Assembly (NCBI GenBank): GCA_905478365.1
Contig: CAJQIK010000046.1
Coordinates: 1-37,312, forward strand
Source of the DNA: an uncultured Burkholderiales Genera incertae sedis bacterium
Lineage (GTDB): Bacteria > Pseudomonadota > Gammaproteobacteria > Burkholderiales > Eutrophovitaceae
DNA length: 37,312 nucleotides
Direction of reading: 5' to 3'
How positions within the stretch are numbered: position 1 is the stretch's first letter; every line of letters begins with the position of its first letter. The notes under the pieces were generated by a model. That model saw only the letters and a program-made list of their open reading frames with translations. It had not been told where the DNA came from and searched no databases. The position numbers and the translations under genes are program-made. This document shows, one piece after another, positions 21,484 through 28,938 of the stretch.

Positions 21484-22011
21484 TTACGCTTTTTCCACCT
21501 GCTCGAAATCTAATTCAACCGGAGTCGATCGCCCAAAAATCGAAACTGAGACTCGAATTTTACTTTTATCGTAATTAACTTCCTCAACGTTCCCGTGGAA
21601 ATCCATAAACGGTCCGTCTTTAACACGAACACCTTCACCAAGCTCAAACAAAGTTTTCGGCTTGGGCTTCTCAACTCCTTCTTGAATTTGTCCGAGAATG
21701 CCATCGACCTCTTTCTGAGTAATAGGCGCAGGTTTATTACCAGACCCACCAACGAACCCAGTAACCTTAGAAGTACTCTTAACCAAATGCCAAGTCTCAT
21801 CAGTCATATTCATTTCCACTAATACGTATCCAGGAAAGAATTTCCGCTCACTGATTGATTTTTGACCGCCTTTAATCTCTATAACTTCCTCTACAGGAAC
21901 TAATATTTCACCGAAATGCTGCTCCATTTCTGTTCGTTCAATACGCTCCAAAAGGCTTCGTTTGACGCTTTTTTCATAGCCTGAATAAGCATGTACTACG
22001 TACCATTTCAT
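21484..22011 (-). CDS. nusG: Transcription elongation and antitermination factor NusG
   Basis: Binds RNA polymerase at the clamp and links it to Rho or, through S10, to the ribosome. It has 175 residues. The NGN domain starts [20 protein letters not shown] and includes [12 protein letters not shown]. The KOW domain has [20 protein letters not shown] (about residues 125-144) and ends [20 protein letters not shown]. It lies 5 nt after secE, the conserved pair. It is ordinary NusG rather than RfaH, as shown by context and the intact NGN/KOW sequence. Confidence 0.98.
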   Translation of the reverse strand: MKWYVVHAYSGYEKSVKRSLLERIERTEMEQHFGEILVPVEEVIEIKGGQKSISERKFFPGYVLVEMNMTDETWHLVKSTSKVTGFVGGSGNKPAPITQKEVDGILGQIQEGVEKPKPKTLFELGEGVRVKDGPFMDFHGNVEEVNYDKSKIRVSVSIFGRSTPVELDFEQVEKA

Positions 22012-22016
22012 ATCAC

Positions 22017-22367
22017 TTAGCCCTCCACACCGAGAATCATTCGAATCAGTGATCCGAGCACGCCGTCAATACCCCACAACACGAGCGCCATCACCAGCAC
22101 AAACACTACCACGATGCCAGTGGTCTGCGCAGTTTCCTTTCTGGTTGGCCAGACAACTTTTTTTGTCTCAACTATGGCCTCACGGCCAAACTGGATCAAG
22201 TCCTGACCTTTAACGGTCAGGGACAGCATACCAAAGGAAAGTGCGAATCCAACGAGGACGCAAAGCACACGGACAACCATCGGGAGATCACTCAACATAT
22301 AGGATCCCACAATACCGGCCGCGAAAATTAGTGCCGAGAAACTAAGCTTTAACTTATCCATTAACAT
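22017..22367 (-). CDS. secE: Protein translocase subunit SecE
   Basis: Essential clamp subunit of the SecYEG inner-membrane translocon. It has 116 residues from the ATG at 22367 or 114 from the ATG at 22361; GGTAAG upstream slightly favours the first. Three hydrophobic segments are visible at about residues 9-26, 29-50 and 83-108, as in the long enterobacterial form. The conserved cytoplasmic stretch [20 protein letters not shown] precedes the last segment. It follows tRNA-Trp and precedes nusG. Confidence 0.96.
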   Translation of the reverse strand: MLMDKLKLSFSALIFAAGIVGSYMLSDLPMVVRVLCVLVGFALSFGMLSLTVKGQDLIQFGREAIVETKKVVWPTRKETAQTTGIVVVFVLVMALVLWGIDGVLGSLIRMILGVEG

Positions 22368-22406
22368 TTACGCTTACCATCCAATTAAGGAAACTGTTTA
22401 TGTAAT

Positions 22407-22424
22407 CTGCCAGCTAACTGGCAG
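22407..22424 (-). other. Perfect 7-bp hairpin overlapping the 3' end of tRNA-Trp
   Basis: CTGCCAG (22424-22418) and CTGGCAG (22413-22407) pair fully around a 4-nt loop on the minus strand. The first arm consists of the last two acceptor-stem bases, the discriminator, the CCA end and one base beyond it. The structure would compete with the mature tRNA fold in the tufB-tRNA-secE transcript. No T-run follows. Confidence 0.5.
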
Positions 22425-22494
22425 GCCAGGAGGGTCTCGAACCCCCAACCTTCGGTTTTGGAGACCGACGCTCTACCAATTGAGCTACTGGCCT
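22419..22494 (-). tRNA. trpT: tRNA-Trp (CCA)
   Basis: Minus-strand cloverleaf of 76 nt including an encoded CCA. The acceptor arms are AGGCCAG and CTGGCCT. The anticodon stem TCGGT/ACCGA encloses loop CTCCAAA, giving anticodon CCA. The T loop is TTCGAGA and the discriminator base is G. It closely resembles E. coli trpT. It sits between tufB and secE, an arrangement found in Pseudomonas, and is probably cut out of the tufB transcript. Confidence 0.97.
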
Positions 22495-22501
22495 AACTAA
22501 T

Positions 22502-23692
22502 TTACTCCGTGACTTTAGAGACGACGCCAGCACCTACTGTACGGCCGCCCTCTCGAATCGCGAATCGTAATCCTTCTTCCATCGCTATAGGCTGAATCAA
22601 CGTTACCTTCATCTGAACGTTATCACCAGGCATCACCATTTCGGTACCCTCTGGTAAGTCACAAGATCCAGTAACGTCTGTCGTTCTAAAATAAAACTGA
22701 GGACGGTATCCGTTAAAGAATGGCGTATGTCGCCCTCCCTCATCCTTACTTAGAATGTAGACCTCAGCATCAAACTTGGTATGCGGCGTAATAGAACCAG
22801 GCTTAGCCAACACTTGGCCGCGCTCTACTTCATCTCGCTTCGTGCCCCTTAGAAGAACACCAACATTATCACCAGCCTGACCTTGATCAAGCAGCTTACG
22901 GAACATCTCAACACCCGTACAAACTGTCTTGACCGTATCTTTCAGGCCAACAATTTCAATTTCATCATTAACGTGAACAATGCCCCGCTCAACACGACCC
23001 GTCACTACCGTGCCACGACCTGATATCGAGAACACGTCCTCTACTGGCATTAGAAATGCCATATCCAGTGTTCGCTCTGGCTCAGGAATGTATGTATCAA
23101 GCGCCTCAGCAAGTTTCATGATGGCTTCCTCACCATGCTCGCCTGTATCGCCCTCGAGCGCCTTAAGCGCAGAACCAATCACGATCGGTGTGTCATCACC
23201 CGGGAAGTCGTACTTAGATAGTAGCTCTCGCACTTCCATCTCGACTAACTCAAGCAACTCAGCATCATCAACCATATCGGCTTTGTTCAAAAACACGATG
23301 ATGTAAGGAACACCAACCTGACGAGCCAACAAGATATGCTCTCGAGTCTGTGGCATTGGGCCATCTGCAGCTGAAACCACTAGGATTGCGCCGTCCATCT
23401 GCGCTGCACCTGTGATCATATTCTTCACATAATCAGCGTGCCCTGGACAATCAACGTGAGCGTAATGACGACCTTCAGTCTCATACTCAACGTGCGACGT
23501 ATTAATCGTAATACCTCGGGCTTTCTCTTCAGGCGCATTATCAATTTGATCGTAACCCTTCTGTTCGCCGCCAGTCTTAGCAGATAAAACAGTTGTAATC
23601 GCCGCTGTTAGCGTCGTCTTACCATGGTCAACGTGCCCAATTGTTCCAACATTCACGTGCGGTTTTGTCCGCTCAAACTTTCCCTTTGCCAT
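22502..23692 (-). CDS. tufB: Elongation factor Tu, second copy
   Basis: This gene encodes the same 396-residue EF-Tu as the copy at 5947-7137, and I found no nucleotide difference over the whole coding region. Upstream of the ATG the two sequences diverge immediately, and only six bases (including the stop) are shared at the other end. It lies downstream of three tRNA genes, like E. coli tufB, and 7 nt before the 5' end of tRNA-Trp. It probably shares the tRNA promoter at 24142-24170. Confidence 0.99.
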   Translation of the reverse strand: MAKGKFERTKPHVNVGTIGHVDHGKTTLTAAITTVLSAKTGGEQKGYDQIDNAPEEKARGITINTSHVEYETEGRHYAHVDCPGHADYVKNMITGAAQMDGAILVVSAADGPMPQTREHILLARQVGVPYIIVFLNKADMVDDAELLELVEMEVRELLSKYDFPGDDTPIVIGSALKALEGDTGEHGEEAIMKLAEALDTYIPEPERTLDMAFLMPVEDVFSISGRGTVVTGRVERGIVHVNDEIEIVGLKDTVKTVCTGVEMFRKLLDQGQAGDNVGVLLRGTKRDEVERGQVLAKPGSITPHTKFDAEVYILSKDEGGRHTPFFNGYRPQFYFRTTDVTGSCDLPEGTEMVMPGDNVQMKVTLIQPIAMEEGLRFAIREGGRTVGAGVVSKVTE

Positions 23693-23755
23693 AACTAACC
23701 CCTAATTAAACTGGTACAACTTAAAATTTAAATACAAATCGCGCCTAAAACTACA

Positions 23756-23830
<75 letters not shown>

Positions 23831-23848
23831 ACGCGGTTAAAGCTATTT

Positions 23849-23922
23849 TGGAGCGGGTGAAGGGAATCGAACCCTCGTCATAAGCTTGGAAGGCTTCAGC
23901 TCTACCATTGAGCTACACCCGC
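23849..23922 (-). tRNA. glyT: tRNA-Gly (TCC)
   Basis: A 74-nt cloverleaf with encoded CCA. The acceptor arms are GCGGGTG/CACCCGC and the anticodon loop is CTTCCAA, giving anticodon TCC. The anticodon stem is GAAGC/GCTTA, so the outermost pair (27-43) is a G-A mismatch, and the first T-stem pair is G-U. The remaining pairs are good and the T loop TTCGATT is normal, so it is probably functional. Its position matches E. coli glyT. Confidence 0.95.
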
Positions 23923-24042
23923 AGGCGCAACAGCTACTCGTCGACCAAAACTACAACTAAATCGGCGAGCAACCTAAAATTCTTAGTGCTAATCTAAACG
24001 CCCCAAAAAAATTCACTACAAAAACAACAGCATAACATTTGT

Positions 24043-24127
24043 TGGTGGAGGGAGAAGGATTCGAACCTTCGAAGGCTGAGCCAACAGATTTACAGTCTGC
24101 CCCCTTTGACCGCTCGGGAACCCCTCC
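24043..24127 (-). tRNA. tyrU: tRNA-Tyr (GTA)
   Basis: An 85-nt class II tRNA with a long variable arm and encoded CCA. The acceptor arms are GGAGGGG and CTCCCTCC, where the final C pairs with G1. The anticodon stem CAGA/TCTG encloses CTGTAAA, giving anticodon GTA. It is the first gene of the tRNA-tufB operon. About 120 nt separate it from tRNA-Gly. Confidence 0.97.
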
Positions 24128-24141
24128 GAACGAAGCCGAGC

Positions 24142-24170
24142 ATTATCAGGTTTTCAGATTTTGTTGTCAA
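24142..24170 (-). promoter_or_regulatory. Promoter of the tRNA-tufB operon
   Basis: On the minus strand the -35 box TTGACA (24170-24165) is a perfect consensus. A 17-nt spacer separates it from GATAAT (24147-24142), which matches at five of six positions. GCTCGGC follows, a GC-rich discriminator typical of stringently controlled stable-RNA promoters. The start site would lie about 7-8 nt before tRNA-Tyr. This is the clearest promoter in the window. Confidence 0.85.
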
Positions 24171-24371
24171 TCATTGGGTTAGCGTCCCTTGTAACTAAAA
24201 TCGGAGGAAACATGTTATGCGGAGCTAATACAAGGTACAAATATGATCAAATCAACATGCTGGCTCTTAGCCAAGATACCTAACTCGTTTGCTACACTGC
24301 CAACATGAAAAAAGGTAATCAACCAGACATTCAAACAATTTACAAATCATTTTTAGTGAGGAGCGACTATC

Positions 24372-24716
24372 TTGGAGCAACAAAACGAAGAGGCAGAAAC
24401 CAAAAGTTGGACTTTAAGAAATCCTTTTTTAACCAGCGTCTTTCTCATCTTACTAGGCATCATTGCGCTCTGGATTATCTCCAATCTTCGCTCTCCAACG
24501 TCATTTAACGATGTGTTCACGTTTCTTATCGTAATTCCAATACTCCTTTTGCTACCGGGAGTGGCGCTCGCAGCCTCTTTTTTGTGTGTAAGTTTATTGA
24601 AAATAAGTCTCGTGAGACCTGTTAAATGGCCGGCCACAACTACAAGCACTCTCGCGCTACTATTGAACGTATTGGCAATCATCTTTTTCATTAAAACTAT
24701 ACCTGTATTGTTTTAG
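24372..24716 (+). CDS. Small predicted inner-membrane protein, unknown function
   Basis: I do not recognise this 114-residue protein. It begins at a TTG with GAGGAG 8 nt upstream. An acidic N-terminus (EQQNEEAETK) precedes three hydrophobic segments at about residues 18-38, 46-75 and 89-112. There are no conserved charged residues inside the membrane spans that would suggest a transporter. It is transcribed divergently from the tRNA operon and ends 80 nt before the larA-like gene, so co-transcription is possible. Good ribosome-binding spacing supports it as a gene; the TTG start lowers certainty. Confidence 0.6.
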   Translation: MEQQNEEAETKSWTLRNPFLTSVFLILLGIIALWIISNLRSPTSFNDVFTFLIVIPILLLLPGVALAASFLCVSLLKISLVRPVKWPATTTSTLALLLNVLAIIFFIKTIPVLF

Positions 24717-24796
24717 TTCTAAAATGTCGTTAATGAGTTAAGCGCATATAGTCCTATTTGAAATCAACTGAATATACTGAATTTTTTACGATATCA

Positions 24797-26086
24797 ATGC
24801 AAATTAAATTAAATTATGGTCGCGGCAGTATCCCGTTAAACGTTCACGAGAGCTGGAATCCAGAAATCATTCGTAAACCATTAATGCCATTTGAAAAAAA
24901 TCCAAAATCAGCAATAACCAAGGCCCTAAACAACCCGGTTAACGCGTTACCACTATCAGAAATAGCTAAACATAAAAAGAATGCATGCATTCTCATCTGT
25001 GACATAACAAGACCAGTGCCAAATCATCTGCTGCTACCTGAGATAGTAGCTGTTCTCGTGGAAAATGGCATTCCAACAAAAAACATTGAGATACTTATAG
25101 CCACTGGGCTGCATCGACCCAACGAGGGGAAGGAACTCGAACAGCTCATTGGCAACAAGTGGATTTTAAATAATATTAAGATCTCTAATCATTTCGCGAA
25201 AAATGAAGAAGATCATGTATTTATGGGAGTCACGACCAAAGGCACAACAGTCAAACTCGATAAACGATTTGTAAATGCCGACCTAAAAATTGTGACTGGA
25301 CTCGTCGAACCACATTTTATGGCGGGTTATTCCGGAGGAAGAAAGGTAATATCACCTGGGGTTGCCCATCAAGATACCATTACCACCTTCCACAACCATA
25401 AGTTCATGTCTAACCCACAAGCGGACAGCTGTATTTTAAAAGGAAACCCCTTACACGAAGAACAACTCGAGATTGTCGCCATGATTGGAGAGGTGCTCAG
25501 TGTGAATGCGGTTTTAGACGAACACAGAAACTTATCGTTGGTTAACTATGGTGAAATTATTGCTAGTCATTTAGAGGCAGTAGACTTTGCAAAAGATTAC
25601 CTCTCAGTACCTGTTAAGCGTAAATTCAACACTATCGTCACAAGTGCAGCAGGGTATCCATTGGACGCCACGTATTATCAAACGGTCAAAGGAATGGTTG
25701 TCCCGTATCAGATTCTTGAGCCCGGAGGAGATTTAATAATCGCGTCAGAATGCGCCGAAGGTCTTGGCTCTAATGAATTTAAGAAAGCACAAAAAATGCT
25801 TGTCGGGACGGGAGCAGAGGACTTTTGCGCTAAGATTTCAGCGAAGTCCTACGCCGCAGTAGACGAATGGCAAACACAAATGCAAACTAAAATCATGAAT
25901 GTTGGTAATGTACATTTATACGCGCCCGGTCTGCAACGCTCGGATCAGAAATTGACCGGAGTAAACATTATTAGGGATTTAAACGAATTTGTAGAATCTC
26001 GAGTGATTAAAAACCTAGACTTATTCGGGGAATCTAGCTTAGCGATCATCCCAGAAGGGCCTTACGTCGTTCCAACGCTGAACTGA
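24797..26086 (+). CDS. LarA-family nickel-pincer racemase/epimerase homologue
   Basis: From the ATG at 24797 the product has 429 residues. Positions known from Lactobacillus plantarum LarA are all present: Asp69 and Arg72 in CDITRP, His106 in GLHRP, His173 in EPHFMAGYSGGRK, Lys183 (the residue that binds the NPN cofactor), His199, Gln295 and Lys298 in YQTVKG, and Trp358. The last three have the same numbers as in LarA, supporting this start over a TTG at 24758. The family racemises or epimerises alpha-hydroxy acids (lactate, malate, aldonates), so the substrate is open. No larB, larC or larE lies in the window. No clear ribosome-binding site precedes the ATG. Confidence 0.88.
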   Translation: MQIKLNYGRGSIPLNVHESWNPEIIRKPLMPFEKNPKSAITKALNNPVNALPLSEIAKHKKNACILICDITRPVPNHLLLPEIVAVLVENGIPTKNIEILIATGLHRPNEGKELEQLIGNKWILNNIKISNHFAKNEEDHVFMGVTTKGTTVKLDKRFVNADLKIVTGLVEPHFMAGYSGGRKVISPGVAHQDTITTFHNHKFMSNPQADSCILKGNPLHEEQLEIVAMIGEVLSVNAVLDEHRNLSLVNYGEIIASHLEAVDFAKDYLSVPVKRKFNTIVTSAAGYPLDATYYQTVKGMVVPYQILEPGGDLIIASECAEGLGSNEFKKAQKMLVGTGAEDFCAKISAKSYAAVDEWQTQMQTKIMNVGNVHLYAPGLQRSDQKLTGVNIIRDLNEFVESRVIKNLDLFGESSLAIIPEGPYVVPTLN

Positions 26087-26133
26087 TTAAATTTACTCGG
26101 GCCAGACCAGTAAAAAAACCTTAAAGGAATCAA

Positions 26134-27432
26134 ATGATTCACAAAAAAATAGACGTTCCAATTGCTGGAGGGCTAAATTTCCCATTACAGAGTATGGTTA
26201 GGGTGGAGCAAAAATTCAGCGCACCGCAGATTGGCGACATCAAAGCAACCATCAAAAATGAATTCGCCAAAGAAGCCATCAGAAACAAAATCAAGCGAGG
26301 TCAAAAAATTGCTGTTGGTTGCGGTAGCCGAGGAATCGCCAATATTGCAATCATTACCAAGTCAGTTATTCATGAATTAATCAGCCTCGGAGCTGAACCT
26401 TTCATTTTTCCATGCATGGGCAGCCATGGGGCGGCTTCGGCTGAGGGGCAAAAAGAAGTTCTAGCGGGATATGGCATTTCAGAAGAAACAATGTCTGTGC
26501 CAGTGCACGCAACAATGGCGACAGAAATCGTTGGTCACCTAGAAGATGGAACACCGGTGCACGTGGATAAAAATGCTTCGCATGCTGACGGCATTGTCGT
26601 GATAAATAGAATAAAACCACATACAGCATTTCGCGGTGCTACTGAAAGTGGACTAACTAAGATGCTTGCAATTGGCATCGGAAAAATCAACGGGGCGGCG
26701 ACATATCATAGACATGGCATGGATATGTTCCCATCGTTACTCCCGAAGATTCGAGACGTGAACATAAAGCAACGCAACGTATTGTTTGGTGTAGGTATTG
26801 TAGAGAACGCATTTGACCAAACAGCCGTGATCGAAATCATTCCTGCCGATCAGATCGCCGATAAAGAGCCGGATCTGCAAAGGCTCGCAAAGGAAAACAT
26901 GCCCAAACTCAACTTCTCACGTATAGATGTTCTGATTATTGATGAAATGGGTAAAAACATCAGCGGCGCCGGTTTCGATCCAAACATTACAGGCCGTAAT
27001 CGACGTGCGGTAGCATGGAGCCATGCGCTAGATGTTAAAAAAATTGTAGTTTTACGACTCACCCCCGAGAGTCATGGGAATGCGACAGGCATTGGTGGAG
27101 CAGACGTGATCACAATGCAACTCTATCGAGACATGGATGTGGGCGCGACATACGCTAATGTCGCCACATCAATGAATCTTGATGGCGCAGCAATTCCGAT
27201 CATTATGAATTCAGATCGAGACGCGATCGCGCTAGCAATTAAAACTGTGGTTCGAACCACCCCCGAGAACTGCCGTGTTGTGAGAATAAAAAACACGTTA
27301 TCACTCGGTGAGATTTATGTTTCGCAAAATATGGTAGAAGAAATTAAGAATAATCCTGATCAATTTACCATCATGTCAAACGCAAAAAACTGGCAGTTTG
27401 ATTCCGAGAATAAGATTCAACCGTTCGACTAA
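26134..27432 (+). CDS. Divergent LarA-like (DUF2088-type) protein
   Basis: A 432-residue soluble protein. Its landmarks mirror LarA in order: GSRGI (Arg66), MGSHGAASAEGQ (His98), INRIKPHTAF (His163), SGLTKM (Lys176) and YHRHG (His192, His194). I infer an N-terminal LarA-type domain. The spacing from KPH to Lys is 13 residues rather than the 10 of true LarA, so cofactor binding is not assured. The C-terminal half (DEMGKNISGAGFDPNITGR, then GGADVITMQL) differs from LarA. AAAGGA lies about 6 nt before the ATG, and it follows the larA-like gene by 47 nt, so the two are probably one operon. Substrate unknown. Confidence 0.75.
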   Translation: MIHKKIDVPIAGGLNFPLQSMVRVEQKFSAPQIGDIKATIKNEFAKEAIRNKIKRGQKIAVGCGSRGIANIAIITKSVIHELISLGAEPFIFPCMGSHGAASAEGQKEVLAGYGISEETMSVPVHATMATEIVGHLEDGTPVHVDKNASHADGIVVINRIKPHTAFRGATESGLTKMLAIGIGKINGAATYHRHGMDMFPSLLPKIRDVNIKQRNVLFGVGIVENAFDQTAVIEIIPADQIADKEPDLQRLAKENMPKLNFSRIDVLIIDEMGKNISGAGFDPNITGRNRRAVAWSHALDVKKIVVLRLTPESHGNATGIGGADVITMQLYRDMDVGATYANVATSMNLDGAAIPIIMNSDRDAIALAIKTVVRTTPENCRVVRIKNTLSLGEIYVSQNMVEEIKNNPDQFTIMSNAKNWQFDSENKIQPFD

Positions 27433-27744
27433 TTAGTGCGTCGCAATAAGATATGTACATAAGATTCTTTGTAACTTGTTTGAGTCCCACTTCTAATGGT
27501 CATATTGATGCATGTACGTTAATAGGGAGAAATAAAACGCGCATTTTTGGTGCAGGTTCAAAGTTTCATCTCAAATCGATACGTCGTCTATCCACAAAAA
27601 CTGTGGATAACATCATTTAGTTACTGAACTCGATAATTAAAAGTTGTTTGCGCTTAATAGTTTTGTTTGTGCTGATTAAAAATTAATCAGCACAAGAAAT
27701 CTTGTTATAACAAATTTTATTAATATTATAAATATTTATTACTT
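27433..27744. other. 312-bp intergenic region rich in inverted repeats
   Basis: I find no convincing gene here. The region is AT-rich and contains three perfect dyads. TATCCACA/TGTGGATA (27589-27609) includes one perfect and one near-perfect DnaA-box-like 9-mer facing each other. TTGTGCTGATTA/TAATCAGCACAA (27667-27695) has 12-bp arms and a 5-nt loop. TTGTTATAACAA (27702-27713) is a 12-nt palindrome just upstream of the enolase-family gene. They could hold the terminator of the upstream operon and the promoter/operator of the downstream gene. Confidence 0.6.
27702..27729 (+). promoter_or_regulatory. Possible promoter and operator of the enolase-family gene
   Basis: The palindrome TTGTTATAACAA contains TTGTTA (27702-27707) as a possible -35 box. 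TATTAT at 27724-27729 is a possible -10 box after 16 nt. A repressor bound to the palindrome would block the -35. Its shape resembles operators of GntR-type repressors, though no regulator gene is in the window. The start site would fall within about 10 nt of the ATG, giving a nearly leaderless message. Confidence 0.3.
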
Positions 27745-28932
27745 ATGAGAATAATAGACATACGTACAATTCCTTTAGAAGTGGTGCTGCATGAAACCGT
27801 CTTTGACGCCAACTATACGATGAAAAATAAACCTGCTCTTTTAGTTGAAGTGATAACTGATGAAGGATTAGTTGGCATAGGCGAGGCGGCGCATTTTGGG
27901 GGACCGATGAGTTCGACTGCACATGTCATTGAGCAGGAGCTTAAACCTTATTTAGTGGGTGAGGACCCCGTCAATACAGAACTTATTTGGGACCTAATGC
28001 ACAAACGCGCATACAAGCATGGTCGCGGTGGAATAGTGATCGCCGCTATCAGTGGAATTGATATTGCGCTTTGGGATATCAAAGGAAAAATTGCTGGCTT
28101 ACCTTGCTGGCGTTTGATGGGTGGATATCGAAAGCGAGTACCTGCTTACGCTACGGGAGGCTTTTACTCGAGCAGTAAAAACAATGACGCTCTTATCGAT
28201 GAAATGCGCAAATACATTGACGCAGGATTTCGAGCCGTCAAAATGAAAGTTGGCCGCAACAGCACTATGGAACTGTCTCCGTTACGCACTTCAGAGGAAT
28301 GTGGCATTGCGGAAGTTTCCCTCCAAGAAGACATCGAACGTGTCGAGCTAGTAAGACAAACGATTGGACCCGATATCAAGCTCTGCGTTGATGCAAATGG
28401 TGCGTGGGATGTTGCAACCGCTGTCAAAATGGGCCGCCGATTGGAGCACTACGATATATATTGGCTCGAGGAGCCGGTTTGGCCGGACGACATACTCGGC
28501 AGCAGAGAAGTAGCTAAAAAACTATCCATTCCAATTGCTGGATACGAAACCTGCAGCTATGGCATTGTGGACTTTCAAAAATACATTAGCCACCGAGCGG
28601 TTCATTTTGTGCAACCTGACGTTGCGTGGTCAGGCGGATTAACCGAGTGTTTAAAAATCGCCCACCTTGCTCAGGCAGCTAATTTACCTCTGGCTCCGCA
28701 TATTCATGGCTCAGCGGTAGCGGTTGCCGCGGGCCTTCATCTTCTAGGCGCAATAAGAAACGGAAGTATGGCTGAGACCGTATTCCCAGCGCATCCATTA
28801 ATGACACAACTGGTGAAGGAGCCGCTCACCATTAATGGAGATACAGGTGACATTACACTGTCCGAAAAACCCGGATTAGGTATCGATCTCAACTTGGATG
28901 TTTTAGAGCAATACAGAACAGATAGGGCTTAA
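27745..28932 (+). CDS. Mandelate racemase-type enolase superfamily enzyme
   Basis: A 395-residue predicted cytoplasmic enzyme. An N-terminal capping domain (residues 1-125) is followed by the barrel. The catalytic set of the mandelate-racemase subgroup is present: Lys166 and Lys168 in KMKVG; metal ligands Asp216 (VDANG), Glu242 (EEP) and Glu268 (YE); and the Asp292 (QPD)/His319 (APHIHGS) dyad. Such enzymes abstract the proton alpha to a carboxylate and are usually sugar-acid dehydratases or racemases. About 15 extra residues follow the KxK motif. No ribosome-binding site is visible. The LarA-like neighbours fit a hydroxy-acid or sugar-acid pathway; the substrate is not predictable. Confidence 0.88.
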   Translation: MRIIDIRTIPLEVVLHETVFDANYTMKNKPALLVEVITDEGLVGIGEAAHFGGPMSSTAHVIEQELKPYLVGEDPVNTELIWDLMHKRAYKHGRGGIVIAAISGIDIALWDIKGKIAGLPCWRLMGGYRKRVPAYATGGFYSSSKNNDALIDEMRKYIDAGFRAVKMKVGRNSTMELSPLRTSEECGIAEVSLQEDIERVELVRQTIGPDIKLCVDANGAWDVATAVKMGRRLEHYDIYWLEEPVWPDDILGSREVAKKLSIPIAGYETCSYGIVDFQKYISHRAVHFVQPDVAWSGGLTECLKIAHLAQAANLPLAPHIHGSAVAVAAGLHLLGAIRNGSMAETVFPAHPLMTQLVKEPLTINGDTGDITLSEKPGLGIDLNLDVLEQYRTDRA

Positions 28933-28938
28933 CAATGA

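Noticed and set aside
24305-24508. Plus-strand 67-codon frame starting at an ATG upstream of the small membrane protein
   Set aside because: It overlaps the membrane-protein gene in another frame, has no clear ribosome-binding site and looks random in composition.
27588-27610. Replication origin suggested by two DnaA-box-like 9-mers
   Set aside because: Only one perfect and one near-perfect box are present. There is no box cluster, and no dnaA, dnaN, gidA or similar neighbour. A regulatory or structural dyad is more likely.
27667-27695. Classical terminator for the divergent LarA-like gene
   Set aside because: The 12-bp inverted repeat is perfect but no T-run follows on the plus strand, so it was kept only as an inverted repeat of unknown role.
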